Shown here in pieces: positions 32,980 through 41,905 of a stretch of 42,803 nt of DNA. Positions within the stretch are counted from its first letter, which is position 1, and each line of letters begins with the position of its first letter. The position numbers were made by a program, and so were the translations under genes. Location: assembly GCA_947644365.1 (NCBI GenBank), contig CANRYZ010000008.1, positions 1-42,803 on the forward strand, given 5' to 3'. Below the pieces are notes generated by a model. It did not search any database, was not told the DNA's origin, and saw only the letters and a list, made by a program, of their open reading frames with translations. Source of the DNA: an uncultured Oscillibacter sp. GTDB taxonomy: Bacteria > Bacillota > Clostridia > Oscillospirales > Oscillospiraceae.

Positions 32980-33483
32980 GTGTACGACGAACTGACAGAG
33001 GTGGACATTAAAAAAATGCGGGAGGAGCTGGACCACCGGATTCGGGTCCTGCGGCCCCAGCTCATCGAGGAGGTGCAGACCGCTCGTGCCTTCGGGGACC
33101 TCAGCGAGAACTTTGAGTACAAGTGCGCCAAGCAGGCCAAGAACCGCAACGACAGCCGCATCCGCTACCTGGAGCGGATGATCCGCACCGCCAAGGTCAT
33201 CGAGGTCAAGGGCGGAGAGGACACGGTGGGCCTCTTTGACAGCGTGACCATCTACAACGAGCTCGTCAAGCGGGAGATGACCATCCGCATCGTCACCACC
33301 CTGCGCCAGGACGCCCTGAAAGGGCTTGTCAGCAAGGAGTCTCCGGTGGGGAAGGCCCTGCTGGGGCATAGGGCGGGAGACCGGGTCCAGGTGGAGGTGG
33401 ATTCCCAGACGAAATACTTTGTGGAGATCCGGGCCATCGAGAAGGGCACGGACGACGAGAGCCTGGACATCAGCTCCTATTGA
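32980..33483 (+). CDS. greA: GreA/GreB family transcript cleavage factor
   Basis: Encodes 167 residues. It rescues arrested RNA polymerase by stimulating RNA cleavage. The N-terminal coiled coil spans about residues 1-75, and its tip has GDLSENFEYKCAKQAK, with the conserved acidic pair (D and E) needed for metal binding in the polymerase channel. The C-terminal FKBP-like domain follows, with ESPVGKALLGHRAGD. The start is GTG at 32980, about 10 bases after AGGAGG; a GTG at 32971 is too close to it. A lipase gene starts 19 bp downstream. Confidence 0.9.
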   Translation: MYDELTEVDIKKMREELDHRIRVLRPQLIEEVQTARAFGDLSENFEYKCAKQAKNRNDSRIRYLERMIRTAKVIEVKGGEDTVGLFDSVTIYNELVKREMTIRIVTTLRQDALKGLVSKESPVGKALLGHRAGDRVQVEVDSQTKYFVEIRAIEKGTDDESLDISSY

Positions 33484-33502
33484 GAACGGGGGAGTGGTTT
33501 TC

Positions 33503-34873
33503 ATGAAATATGTCAGAAGGACAGTCTACGCGCTGCTGCTGACGGCGGCGGCGAACGCCCTGCCGCTGGTGTGGCTGCTGCACGCCAACAGTTTGATTCC
33601 CGGCGCGGGGTGGCTGTGTCTACCCCTGGCGGCGGCGTTCCTCTGGGTCAATTTCCGCCCCATTCCAAAGACCGGCCCCACCCAGCGCATCCAGCGGCTG
33701 GCGGAGGGCTATGAGCTGCTGTGGCTGTTCTGCGTCACCGCCACGGCCACAGTCCTGCTCCAGCTCCTCTGGCTGAACGTACTGCGTGTTGGTTTTCTGG
33801 AGAACGGCCTCCTTCCGTGGTGGACGTTTTTCGGGGGCGCCATGGGCCTGCTGCTGGCGGTGATCCTGGAGGCCGTGGTTTTCTGGAACGGCATGATCCG
33901 GGTCTACCTCACCTCTGTGCAGCTGGGGATCAAGCACCGCGTCCTGGCGGCCCTGTGCGGGTGGATTCCCCTGGTGAACCTCTGGTATCTTGCCAAGATC
34001 CTCCGCATCTGCGGGGACGAGGCGGAGTTTGAGACCCAGAAGTGGGAGCTGGACGCGGTCCGGGCGGAGAGCGAGGTCTGCAAGACGAAGTATCCCCTCC
34101 TGATGGTCCACGGCGTGTTCTTCCGGGACTTCCGCTATCTCAACTACTGGGGCCGCATCCCCAAGGAGCTGATCCGCAACGGGGCCACGGTCTACTACGG
34201 CCAGCAGCAGTCCGCGGCGGCGGTGGAGGACAGCGGGAAGGAGCTGGCGGAGCGCATCCGGCAGATCGTGGAGGAGACCGGCTGCGGGAAGGTGAACATC
34301 ATCGCCCACTCCAAGGGCGGGCTGGACAGCCGGGCCGCCATCGCCCACTGCGGGATGGCCCCCTATGTTGCTACCCTCACTACCATCAACACCCCCCACC
34401 GGGGCTGTATCTTCGCCGAGTACCTGCTGGGCAAGGTCCCCCAGGCCGCCCGGCTGAAAATCGCCGCGGCCTACAACGCGGCCATGAAAAAGGTGGGGGA
34501 CCCCAACCCGGACTTCCTGGCGGCGGTGACGGACCTGACGGAGAGCGCGTGCCTGGCCCGGAACGAGGCGACCCCCGACGCCCCCGGCGTGGTGTATGAG
34601 AGCGTCATGTCCTACTGCAAGAAGGCCCAGCATGGCAAGTTCCCGCTGAATATGACCTACCCCATCGTCAAGCACTTCGACGGCCTGAACGACGGGCTGG
34701 TGTCGGTGGAGTCGGCCAAGTGGGGGGAGCGGTTCACCCTCCTGGAGCCCCAGGGGAAGCGGGGCATCTCCCACGGGGACGTGGTGGATCTGAACCGGGA
34801 GAACATCCGGGGCTTCGACGTGCGGGAGTTCTATGTGAAGCTGGCGGCGGATTTGAAGCGCCGGGACTTCTGA
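33503..34873 (+). CDS. Membrane-anchored triacylglycerol lipase-like alpha/beta hydrolase
   Basis: Encodes 456 residues. The N-terminal 170 residues hold four or so membrane segments (about residues 8-24, 32-50, 72-92 and 108-128). The rest is an alpha/beta hydrolase: the oxyanion strand YPLLMVHGVFFRDF, the nucleophile elbow IIAHSKGGLDSR (serine in AHSKG), and a C-terminal histidine in GISHGDVVD. TINTPHRGC is a common lipase feature. It resembles bacterial class I lipases fused to a membrane domain, so it may act on lipids at the membrane. GGGGGAG lies 8 bases before the ATG. It is 19 bp from greA and probably shares its transcript. Confidence 0.82.
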   Translation: MKYVRRTVYALLLTAAANALPLVWLLHANSLIPGAGWLCLPLAAAFLWVNFRPIPKTGPTQRIQRLAEGYELLWLFCVTATATVLLQLLWLNVLRVGFLENGLLPWWTFFGGAMGLLLAVILEAVVFWNGMIRVYLTSVQLGIKHRVLAALCGWIPLVNLWYLAKILRICGDEAEFETQKWELDAVRAESEVCKTKYPLLMVHGVFFRDFRYLNYWGRIPKELIRNGATVYYGQQQSAAAVEDSGKELAERIRQIVEETGCGKVNIIAHSKGGLDSRAAIAHCGMAPYVATLTTINTPHRGCIFAEYLLGKVPQAARLKIAAAYNAAMKKVGDPNPDFLAAVTDLTESACLARNEATPDAPGVVYESVMSYCKKAQHGKFPLNMTYPIVKHFDGLNDGLVSVESAKWGERFTLLEPQGKRGISHGDVVDLNRENIRGFDVREFYVKLAADLKRRDF

Positions 34874-34885
34874 CGGTACATCGGG

Positions 34886-34913
34886 AGCGGGCGGGCAGAG
34901 GGGCCCGCCCGCT
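34886..34913 (+). terminator. Terminator after the lipase gene
   Basis: AGCGGGCGGGC (34886-34896) pairs perfectly with GCCCGCCCGCT (34903-34913), followed by TTCGTCTCTCT. It closes the greA-lipase unit. Confidence 0.75.
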
Positions 34914-34969
34914 TTCGTCTCTCTGGGGGAATCACGGAAAATTAGTTGCACATTACAACAATTTGCGGA

Positions 34970-34997
34970 TTGACTTGCCGCCGGGATGTGGTATCAT
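34970..34997 (+). promoter_or_regulatory. Promoter of the ABC exporter pair
   Basis: TTGACT (34970-34975) and TATCAT (34992-34997) are 16 bp apart, 39 bp before the start codon. A TTACAACAATTTG stretch just upstream is AT-rich. Confidence 0.6.
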
Positions 34998-35036
34998 TTT
35001 CTTGTAAGATGAACAAAGACAGGAGGAGGGAGAGCT

Positions 35037-36743
35037 ATGGGCACGGTGCTGGGATACCTGCGGCCCCACAGCCGCCGGGTGGCCTGCGGCGTGACGGTGA
35101 AATTCACCGCCGCGCTGCTGGAGCTGGTGCTGCCGCTGCTGCTGGAGCACATTGTGGATGTAAGCGTTCCCGCCCGGGACCTCGCCGCCATCTGGCTCTG
35201 CGGAGGGATCATGGCGGCCCTGGCCTTCGGGGCGGCCTTCTGCAACATCACCGCCAACCGCATGGCGGCGTGGGTGTCCATGGAGGTGACCCGGACCCTG
35301 CGGGGGGACCTGTACGGCCGGACCCAGCGCCTCTCCTGCGCACAGATGGACCGGTTCTCCGCCTCCTCCCTGGTGTCCCGCCTCACCAACGACACCTACA
35401 ACGTCCACCAGATGTTCGACAAGGTCCAGCGGGGCGGCATCCGGGCCCCCATGCTGGTACTGGGAGGGCTGGTACTGACCTTCCTGCTGGAGCCCGCCCT
35501 GGCGGCGGTGCAGCTGGCGGTGAGCCTGCTGACCTTTTTCACCATCTGGCAGGTGACCCGCCGGGGTATTCCCCGCTACGCCGCGGCCCAGGAGGCCGGG
35601 GACACGGTGGTGCGGATCATCCGGGAGAACGCCTCCGGCGTCCGGGTGATCAAGGCCCTGGCCTGCCAGGGCCGGGAGCGGCGGCGGTTCGGGGAGGCCA
35701 ACGAGGCCTCCCGCCGGGCGGAGGAGACCGCCGGGTGCGTCATGGCCGCCGCCAATCCCCTGACGGACCTGCTGCTGAACACGGGGCTGGTGCTGGTGGT
35801 GCTGGTGGGGGCCCTGCGGGTCAACGCCGGACAGATGCCGCCGGGCCAGATCGTGGCGTTTTTGTCCTACTTCACCCTGATCCAGACCGCCACCCTGGGC
35901 ATCGCCAAGGTATTCATCCGGATCAGCAAGGGCGCGGCCTCCGCCCGGCGGATCGAGGAGATTCTGCTGGCGCCGGAGGACCAGCCCCTGGGGGTCTCCG
36001 AGGCCTCCTCCGGGGCGGAGCTGAGGATGGAGGACGTCTCCTTCTCCTACCTGGGGGTGGAGCGGGACCTGGCGGATGTGACGTTTACCCTGCGGAGAGG
36101 GGAGACCCTGGGCATCCTGGGGCCCACCGGCAGCGGAAAGAGCACCCTGGCGGCGCTGCTGCTGCGGCTGTACGACGCCGGAGAGGGCGTGGTCTGGGTG
36201 GGGGGCCGGGACGTGAACAGCATTCCCCAGGGGGAGCTGCGGAGCCGCTTCGGCGTGGTGTTTCAAAATGAGGCCCTGCTGAACGACAGCGTGTACGAGA
36301 ACATCTCCTTCCTGCGGAACATCCCCCGGGAGGACGTGATTGCCGCCGCCAAAACCGCCCAGGCCTGGGACTTCATCCAGGCCCTCCCCCAGGGGCTGGA
36401 CAGCCGCCTGGACATCCGGGGGGCCAATCTCTCCGGCGGGCAGCGGCAGCGGCTGCTGGCGGCCAGGGCCCTGGCGGGGAGGCCCGCCGTATTGGTGCTG
36501 GACAGCGCCGACAGCGCCCTGGACTACGCCACCGCCGCCGCCCTGCGGGCGGCCGTCCGCCGGGACTGCCCCGGCGTGACGCTGGTGGTGATCTCCGAGC
36601 GCGTCGCCTCCCTGCGGGACGCGGACCGTATCCTGGTGTTGGAGGAGGGCCGCGTCACGGCCCAGGGAACCCACGGGGAGCTCATGGAGAGCTGTGCCCG
36701 CTACCGCCATATCGCGGAGCTCCAAAGGGGGGTGTTGCTGTGA
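35037..36743 (+). CDS. ABC exporter subunit with degenerate ATPase site
   Basis: Encodes 568 residues: a six-helix exporter domain (about residues 1-310), then an ATPase domain. Walker A GPTGSGKST is near residue 362 and the signature LSGGQRQR near 464. The Walker B region reads VLVLDSADSALD, with serine where the catalytic glutamate should be, and the switch histidine is replaced by glutamate (VVISERVASL). It should therefore not hydrolyse ATP at its own site but can lend its intact signature to the partner. AGGAGGAGGGAG precedes the ATG. Its stop overlaps the partner's GTG (GTGA at 36740-36743). The substrate is unknown; drugs, lipids or peptides are typical. Confidence 0.9.
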   Translation: MGTVLGYLRPHSRRVACGVTVKFTAALLELVLPLLLEHIVDVSVPARDLAAIWLCGGIMAALAFGAAFCNITANRMAAWVSMEVTRTLRGDLYGRTQRLSCAQMDRFSASSLVSRLTNDTYNVHQMFDKVQRGGIRAPMLVLGGLVLTFLLEPALAAVQLAVSLLTFFTIWQVTRRGIPRYAAAQEAGDTVVRIIRENASGVRVIKALACQGRERRRFGEANEASRRAEETAGCVMAAANPLTDLLLNTGLVLVVLVGALRVNAGQMPPGQIVAFLSYFTLIQTATLGIAKVFIRISKGAASARRIEEILLAPEDQPLGVSEASSGAELRMEDVSFSYLGVERDLADVTFTLRRGETLGILGPTGSGKSTLAALLLRLYDAGEGVVWVGGRDVNSIPQGELRSRFGVVFQNEALLNDSVYENISFLRNIPREDVIAAAKTAQAWDFIQALPQGLDSRLDIRGANLSGGQRQRLLAARALAGRPAVLVLDSADSALDYATAAALRAAVRRDCPGVTLVVISERVASLRDADRILVLEEGRVTAQGTHGELMESCARYRHIAELQRGVLL

Positions 36744-38470
36744 AAAGGCATATTCTGCGGCGGCTGGTCCGGTTTCTCCGGCCCTACGCCTGGTGGCTGG
36801 CCCTGTCCCTGGGGCTGACCGTCCTCTCCAGTCTGCTGTCCCTGGCGGCGCCCCTGCTGTCCGGCCGGGCGGTGGACGCCGTGGGCGTCACTCCCGGGGC
36901 GGTGGATTTCCCCGGAGTATTCCGGGCCTGCGGGGCGATGCTGGCCTGCTACGCCCTCTCCTCGGCGCTGAATTACGCCGTGGCGGCCCGGCTTATCAAG
37001 GTGGGGCAGGCCGTGTCCCGGGATCTGCGGAAGGCGGCCTTTGACCGCATGAGCGAGCTGCCCGTGGGGTATTTCGACACCCATCCGGCGGGGGACCTGG
37101 TGAGCCGGGTGTGCTACGACGTGGACACGGTGAACGCCGCCGTCTCCACGGACCTGCTGCACCTGTGCACCAGCGCCCTGACGGTGGGGGGCTCCTTCCT
37201 CATGCTGCTGGCCATCTCCCCCCGGCTGACCCTGGTGTTTTTCGTCACGGTGCCCCTGTCCCTCTTCCTCACCCGCTTCCAGATGAAGCGCATCCACCCC
37301 CTGTTCCGCCTGCGCTCCAGGGAGCTGGGGGGGCTCAACGGCTTTGCCGAGGAGCGGGTGGGCCGCCAGCGGGCCATCCGGGCCTACGGCGTGGAGGAGG
37401 CGGACCTGGAGCAGTTCCAGCGGTACAACGCCGCCGCCTCCCGGGCCTATTACGAGGCCGACCGGGCCAGCGCCTCTCTGGGGCCCTCGGTAAATTTCAT
37501 CAACAACCTCTCCCTGGCCGCCGTCAGCATGTTCGGTGCGCTGCTGTACCTGGGGGGCGGGCTGACCCTGGGGAATCTCTCCTCCTTTGTGCTGTACTCC
37601 CGGAAGTTCTCCAGCCCCATCCGGGAGGCGGCCAATCTTCTCAGCGAGCTCCAGTCCAGCGCGGCGGCGGCGGAGCGGGTGCTGGACCTGCTGGACGAAG
37701 TTCCGGAGCCCAGCGGCGGCCCCGGCGCCGTGGAGCCGGAGACCCTGCGGGGGGACATCGCCTTTGACCACGTGGACTTCGCCTACGACCCGGCCCGCCC
37801 TGTGCTGCGGGATTTCACCGTCCGGATCCCCGCCGGGAGCCTGGCGGCGGTGGTGGGGCCCACCGGGGCGGGGAAGACCACCCTGGTATCGCTGCTGCTG
37901 CGGTTCTACCACCCCCAGGGGGGCTCCATCGAGATCGACGGGGTGCCCCTGGAGAGATACGCCCGGGACGGCCTGCGCCGCCGCCTGGCTCTGGTGCTCC
38001 AGGACACCTGGCTCTTTGGCGGCACCATTGCGGAGAATATCGCCTACGGCGCGCCGGGGGCCACCCGGGCGCAGATCGTGGAGGCCGCCAAGGCCGCCCG
38101 GGTCCACCGCTTCATCACCTCCCTCCCCCGGGGATACGACACCGTCCTCACCGACGAGGGGGCGGGCATCTCCAAGGGCCAGCGGCAGCTGCTGGCCATC
38201 GCCCGGTGCTTCCTCACCGATGCGGACATCGTGATTCTGGACGAGGCCACCAGCAGCGTGGACACGGAGACGGAGGGGGAGATCAGCCTGGCCATGGAGC
38301 GGCTGCGGCAGGGGAGGACCTGCTTTGTCATCGCCCACCGGCTGGCCACCGTCCGCCGGGCCGACTGCATTGTGGTGCTGGACCAGGGCGGCGTGGCGGA
38401 GGCGGGGACCCACGAGGAGCTGCTGGCGGCGGGGGGCGTCTACGCCTCGCTGTCCCGGGCGGCGGAGTGA
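36740..38470 (+). CDS. ABC exporter subunit with canonical ATPase site
   Basis: Encodes 576 residues with the same layout as its partner. Walker A GPTGAGKTT is near residue 373, Walker B IVILDEATSSVD keeps the catalytic glutamate, and the switch histidine is present in FVIAHRLATV. Its signature is the weaker ISKGQRQL instead of LSGGQ. With the partner this makes one working and one degenerate ATP site, as in TM287/288, BmrCD and LmrCD. The start codon is GTG at 36740. Length and the six membrane segments fit the multidrug/lipid exporter class. Confidence 0.92.
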   Translation: MKRHILRRLVRFLRPYAWWLALSLGLTVLSSLLSLAAPLLSGRAVDAVGVTPGAVDFPGVFRACGAMLACYALSSALNYAVAARLIKVGQAVSRDLRKAAFDRMSELPVGYFDTHPAGDLVSRVCYDVDTVNAAVSTDLLHLCTSALTVGGSFLMLLAISPRLTLVFFVTVPLSLFLTRFQMKRIHPLFRLRSRELGGLNGFAEERVGRQRAIRAYGVEEADLEQFQRYNAAASRAYYEADRASASLGPSVNFINNLSLAAVSMFGALLYLGGGLTLGNLSSFVLYSRKFSSPIREAANLLSELQSSAAAAERVLDLLDEVPEPSGGPGAVEPETLRGDIAFDHVDFAYDPARPVLRDFTVRIPAGSLAAVVGPTGAGKTTLVSLLLRFYHPQGGSIEIDGVPLERYARDGLRRRLALVLQDTWLFGGTIAENIAYGAPGATRAQIVEAAKAARVHRFITSLPRGYDTVLTDEGAGISKGQRQLLAIARCFLTDADIVILDEATSSVDTETEGEISLAMERLRQGRTCFVIAHRLATVRRADCIVVLDQGGVAEAGTHEELLAAGGVYASLSRAAE

Positions 38471-38621
38471 GCGTCTCTGGAGAGAGGACACGAAAACGTA
38501 TCCGAAAACGCCCGAAAAGTCAATCGGCAAATTATAAAAATTTGGGCGGCAAATTTAGATAGTGTCCACAACAGTTGTGAAAATGGCCAAAAAACCCGCC
38601 GCAAAATAGGGAACATATCAA
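38471..38621. other. AT-rich intergenic stretch upstream of the importer promoter
   Basis: No gene or terminator with a T tract is seen after the exporter. ACAACAGTTGT (38569-38579) is a short palindrome, and CAAATTATAAAAATTTG (38528-38544) is a short AT-rich inverted repeat; both are possible binding sites. Confidence 0.35.
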
Positions 38622-38651
38622 TTGACAAAGGGTGGTAAAACTCTTTATAAT
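38622..38651 (+). promoter_or_regulatory. Promoter of the ABC importer operon
   Basis: Perfect TTGACA (38622-38627) and perfect TATAAT (38646-38651) are 18 bp apart. A 140-nt untranslated leader follows before the GTG at 38792. Confidence 0.8.
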
Positions 38652-38665
38652 GAAAATGCGAAAAC

Positions 38666-38677
38666 GCAAACGTTTGC
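38666..38677. promoter_or_regulatory. LacI/CcpA-type operator
   Basis: GCAAACGTTTGC is a perfect 12-bp palindrome with the central CG typical of LacI-family and cre sites. It lies about 8 bp downstream of the likely transcription start, a repressing position. One base (C for T) differs from the usual cre consensus. Confidence 0.6.
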
Positions 38678-38791
38678 ACAAATTTGCGCCTGATCACCGC
38701 GAATCTGTGGAGACGGAGCGAGAGTTGAGGGAAAAGAAGACTGATTTGTGTCCCAGCGATTCCCCGGCAGTAATCAGAAAGAGGTGTTACC

Positions 38792-40618
38792 GTGGCAAAG
38801 AAAGATCTTCCCAGAAAACCCCTGACAAAAACAAGGCTTAAAAACCTAATCCTGAATGTTCTGCGCAATCCCTTCAACATGATCGTGCTGGTCAGCCTCA
38901 TTGTGCTGTTCTGCCTGATCCTGATCCCTCTGCTGACGATGGTCAAGTCCACCTTCACCCTGGCGGAGGGCGAGCTCCGCCGCGTGGACGGCAACGTGGG
39001 CGATTTCACCCTGTACTACTGGTGGTACATGGCCGTCAGCAACATGTCCAAGGCCGTGTTGTGGAAGCCCCTGCTCAACTCCTTTGTCTGCGGCTTCTTC
39101 ACTACGCTGATCTCCGTGCCCCTGGGCTCGGTGCTGGCCTGGCTGATGATCCGCACCGACATCCCCGGCAAGAAGCTCCTGGGCATTCTGGTCACAGTGC
39201 CCTACATGATTCCCTCCTGGACCAAGGCCCTGGCCTGGCTGGCCGTGTTCCGCACCCCCACCAGCGGCGCCAACGGCTTTCTGACCGGCATGGGCATTCC
39301 CATTCCCGACTGGCTGGCCTATGGTCCCGTGGCCATCGTTCTGTGCATGTCCATGCACTACTACGCCTTCTCCTACATCCAGGTCTCCGGCGCGCTGCGC
39401 TCCATCAACTCCGAGCTGGAGGAGATGGGTGAGATCCAGGGCGCGAACAAGGCCCAGATCCTGCGCCACATCACCCTGCCGCTGATCCTGCCCTCCGTGC
39501 TCAGCGCCCTGGTCATGACCGTCTCCAAGTCCATCGGTACATACGGCGTGGCGGCCAACCTGGGCAACCGCATCGGCTACTACACCCTGGCCACCCGCAT
39601 GCGCGTGTTCATCGACCAGGGTCCCCAGGCCGTGGGCTACGCCATGAGCATTGTCCTGGTGGGCCTGGCCGCGCTGATCCTCATGAGCAACCAGAAGGCC
39701 ATCGGCGTCCGCAAGTCCTACGCCACCGTGGGCGGCAAGGGCGGCCGCAGCACCCTGATGCCTCTGGGCGCGGCCAAGAAGCCCATGATGGCGTTCCTGG
39801 CCATCTTCCTGTTCCTGGCCATGGTCATGCCCTTCTTCGTGCTGATTATGGAGACCTTCCAGATCACCACCGGCGCGGGCTACGGCCTGGACAACCTGAC
39901 CCTCTACAACTGGATCGGCACCGTGGACGAGGCCCAGAAGTACACCAACTATCCCGGCATCTTCCAGCATGACGAGTTCTGGAGCGCCTTTAAGAACACC
40001 GTCAAGCTGACGCTGATCGGCTCCATCATCACCGCCATCTGCGGCCAGTTCCTGGGCTACATCAGCTCCCGGGGCCGCGGCAAGTGGTATGGCAACCTCA
40101 CCGAGCAGCTGGTGTTCGTGCCCTACCTGATGAGCGGCGTGGCCTTCTCCACCATGTACTTCTCCATGTTCAGCATCCCCCACCTGGGAGGCCTGATTCC
40201 CTCTCTGTACGGAACCTTCACCCTGATCGTTCTGACCTCCGTGGTCAAGCACTTCCCCTTCGCCAGCCGCTCCGGCACCGCCAACATGCTCTCCATCAGC
40301 GTGGAGCTGGAGGAGGCGGCGGACATCGCCGGCGCCAGCTTCTGGAAGCGGATGGCCACCATCATCGTCCCCCTGGCGAAGAACGGCTTCATCTCCGGTC
40401 TGATGCTGGTCTTCATCTCCATCGCCAAGGAGCTGGACCTGATCATCATCATGATGACGCCCACCACCCGGACCATGTCCTTCCTGGCCTTCACCTACTC
40501 CCAGGAGGGCTACAACCAGATGTCCGACGCCATCTCCGTGTGCGTGCTGCTGTTCATCCTGGTCTGCTACATCGTCGCCAACAAGGTCGGCGGCGCCGAC
40601 ATCGGCAAGAGCTGGTAA
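38792..40618 (+). CDS. ABC importer permease with two fused permease domains
   Basis: Encodes 608 residues with about twelve membrane segments. The sequence splits into two homologous halves, each a complete BPD_transp_1 domain with its EAA loop: ELEEMGEIQGANKAQILRHITLPL in the first and ELEEAADIAGASFWKRMATIIVPL in the second. Such fused permeases are typical of FbpB-like ferric iron importers and of some thiamine, phosphonate and polyamine systems. The start is GTG at 38792, with GAGGTG nearby. It is the first gene of a permease, ATPase, binding protein operon. The substrate is not fixed by sequence. Confidence 0.9.
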   Translation: MAKKDLPRKPLTKTRLKNLILNVLRNPFNMIVLVSLIVLFCLILIPLLTMVKSTFTLAEGELRRVDGNVGDFTLYYWWYMAVSNMSKAVLWKPLLNSFVCGFFTTLISVPLGSVLAWLMIRTDIPGKKLLGILVTVPYMIPSWTKALAWLAVFRTPTSGANGFLTGMGIPIPDWLAYGPVAIVLCMSMHYYAFSYIQVSGALRSINSELEEMGEIQGANKAQILRHITLPLILPSVLSALVMTVSKSIGTYGVAANLGNRIGYYTLATRMRVFIDQGPQAVGYAMSIVLVGLAALILMSNQKAIGVRKSYATVGGKGGRSTLMPLGAAKKPMMAFLAIFLFLAMVMPFFVLIMETFQITTGAGYGLDNLTLYNWIGTVDEAQKYTNYPGIFQHDEFWSAFKNTVKLTLIGSIITAICGQFLGYISSRGRGKWYGNLTEQLVFVPYLMSGVAFSTMYFSMFSIPHLGGLIPSLYGTFTLIVLTSVVKHFPFASRSGTANMLSISVELEEAADIAGASFWKRMATIIVPLAKNGFISGLMLVFISIAKELDLIIIMMTPTTRTMSFLAFTYSQEGYNQMSDAISVCVLLFILVCYIVANKVGGADIGKSW

Positions 40619-40658
40619 ACCACGGACCACATGACATGACAGAAAGGAAAGAACGATA

Positions 40659-41780
<1,122 letters not shown>

Positions 41781-41799
41781 TCCCCCCCCGCCCATCCGG

Positions 41800-41847
41800 A
41801 TCAAGGCGCTCCCGGGCGGCGGAGGATGCCGCCCGGCCCCGCTTGAT
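41800..41847 (+). other. Long hairpin between ATPase and binding-protein genes
   Basis: Outer arms ATCAAG (41800-41805) and CTTGAT (41842-41847) enclose a perfect 9-bp GC stem (41812-41820 with 41828-41836). There is no T tract. It may stabilise or delimit the transcript so that the binding protein is made in excess over the other subunits. Confidence 0.5.
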
Positions 41848-41905
41848 TATACAGCTCCGGCGAAATTCCCCAATCATTCTGGAAAAACGAAAGGAGAAGA
41901 ACCCG

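Noticed and set aside
38632..38841. A 69-codon plus-strand frame before the importer permease
   Set aside because: It begins inside the promoter, overlaps the permease start out of frame and has no ribosome site; the promoter, operator and leader explain the sequence.
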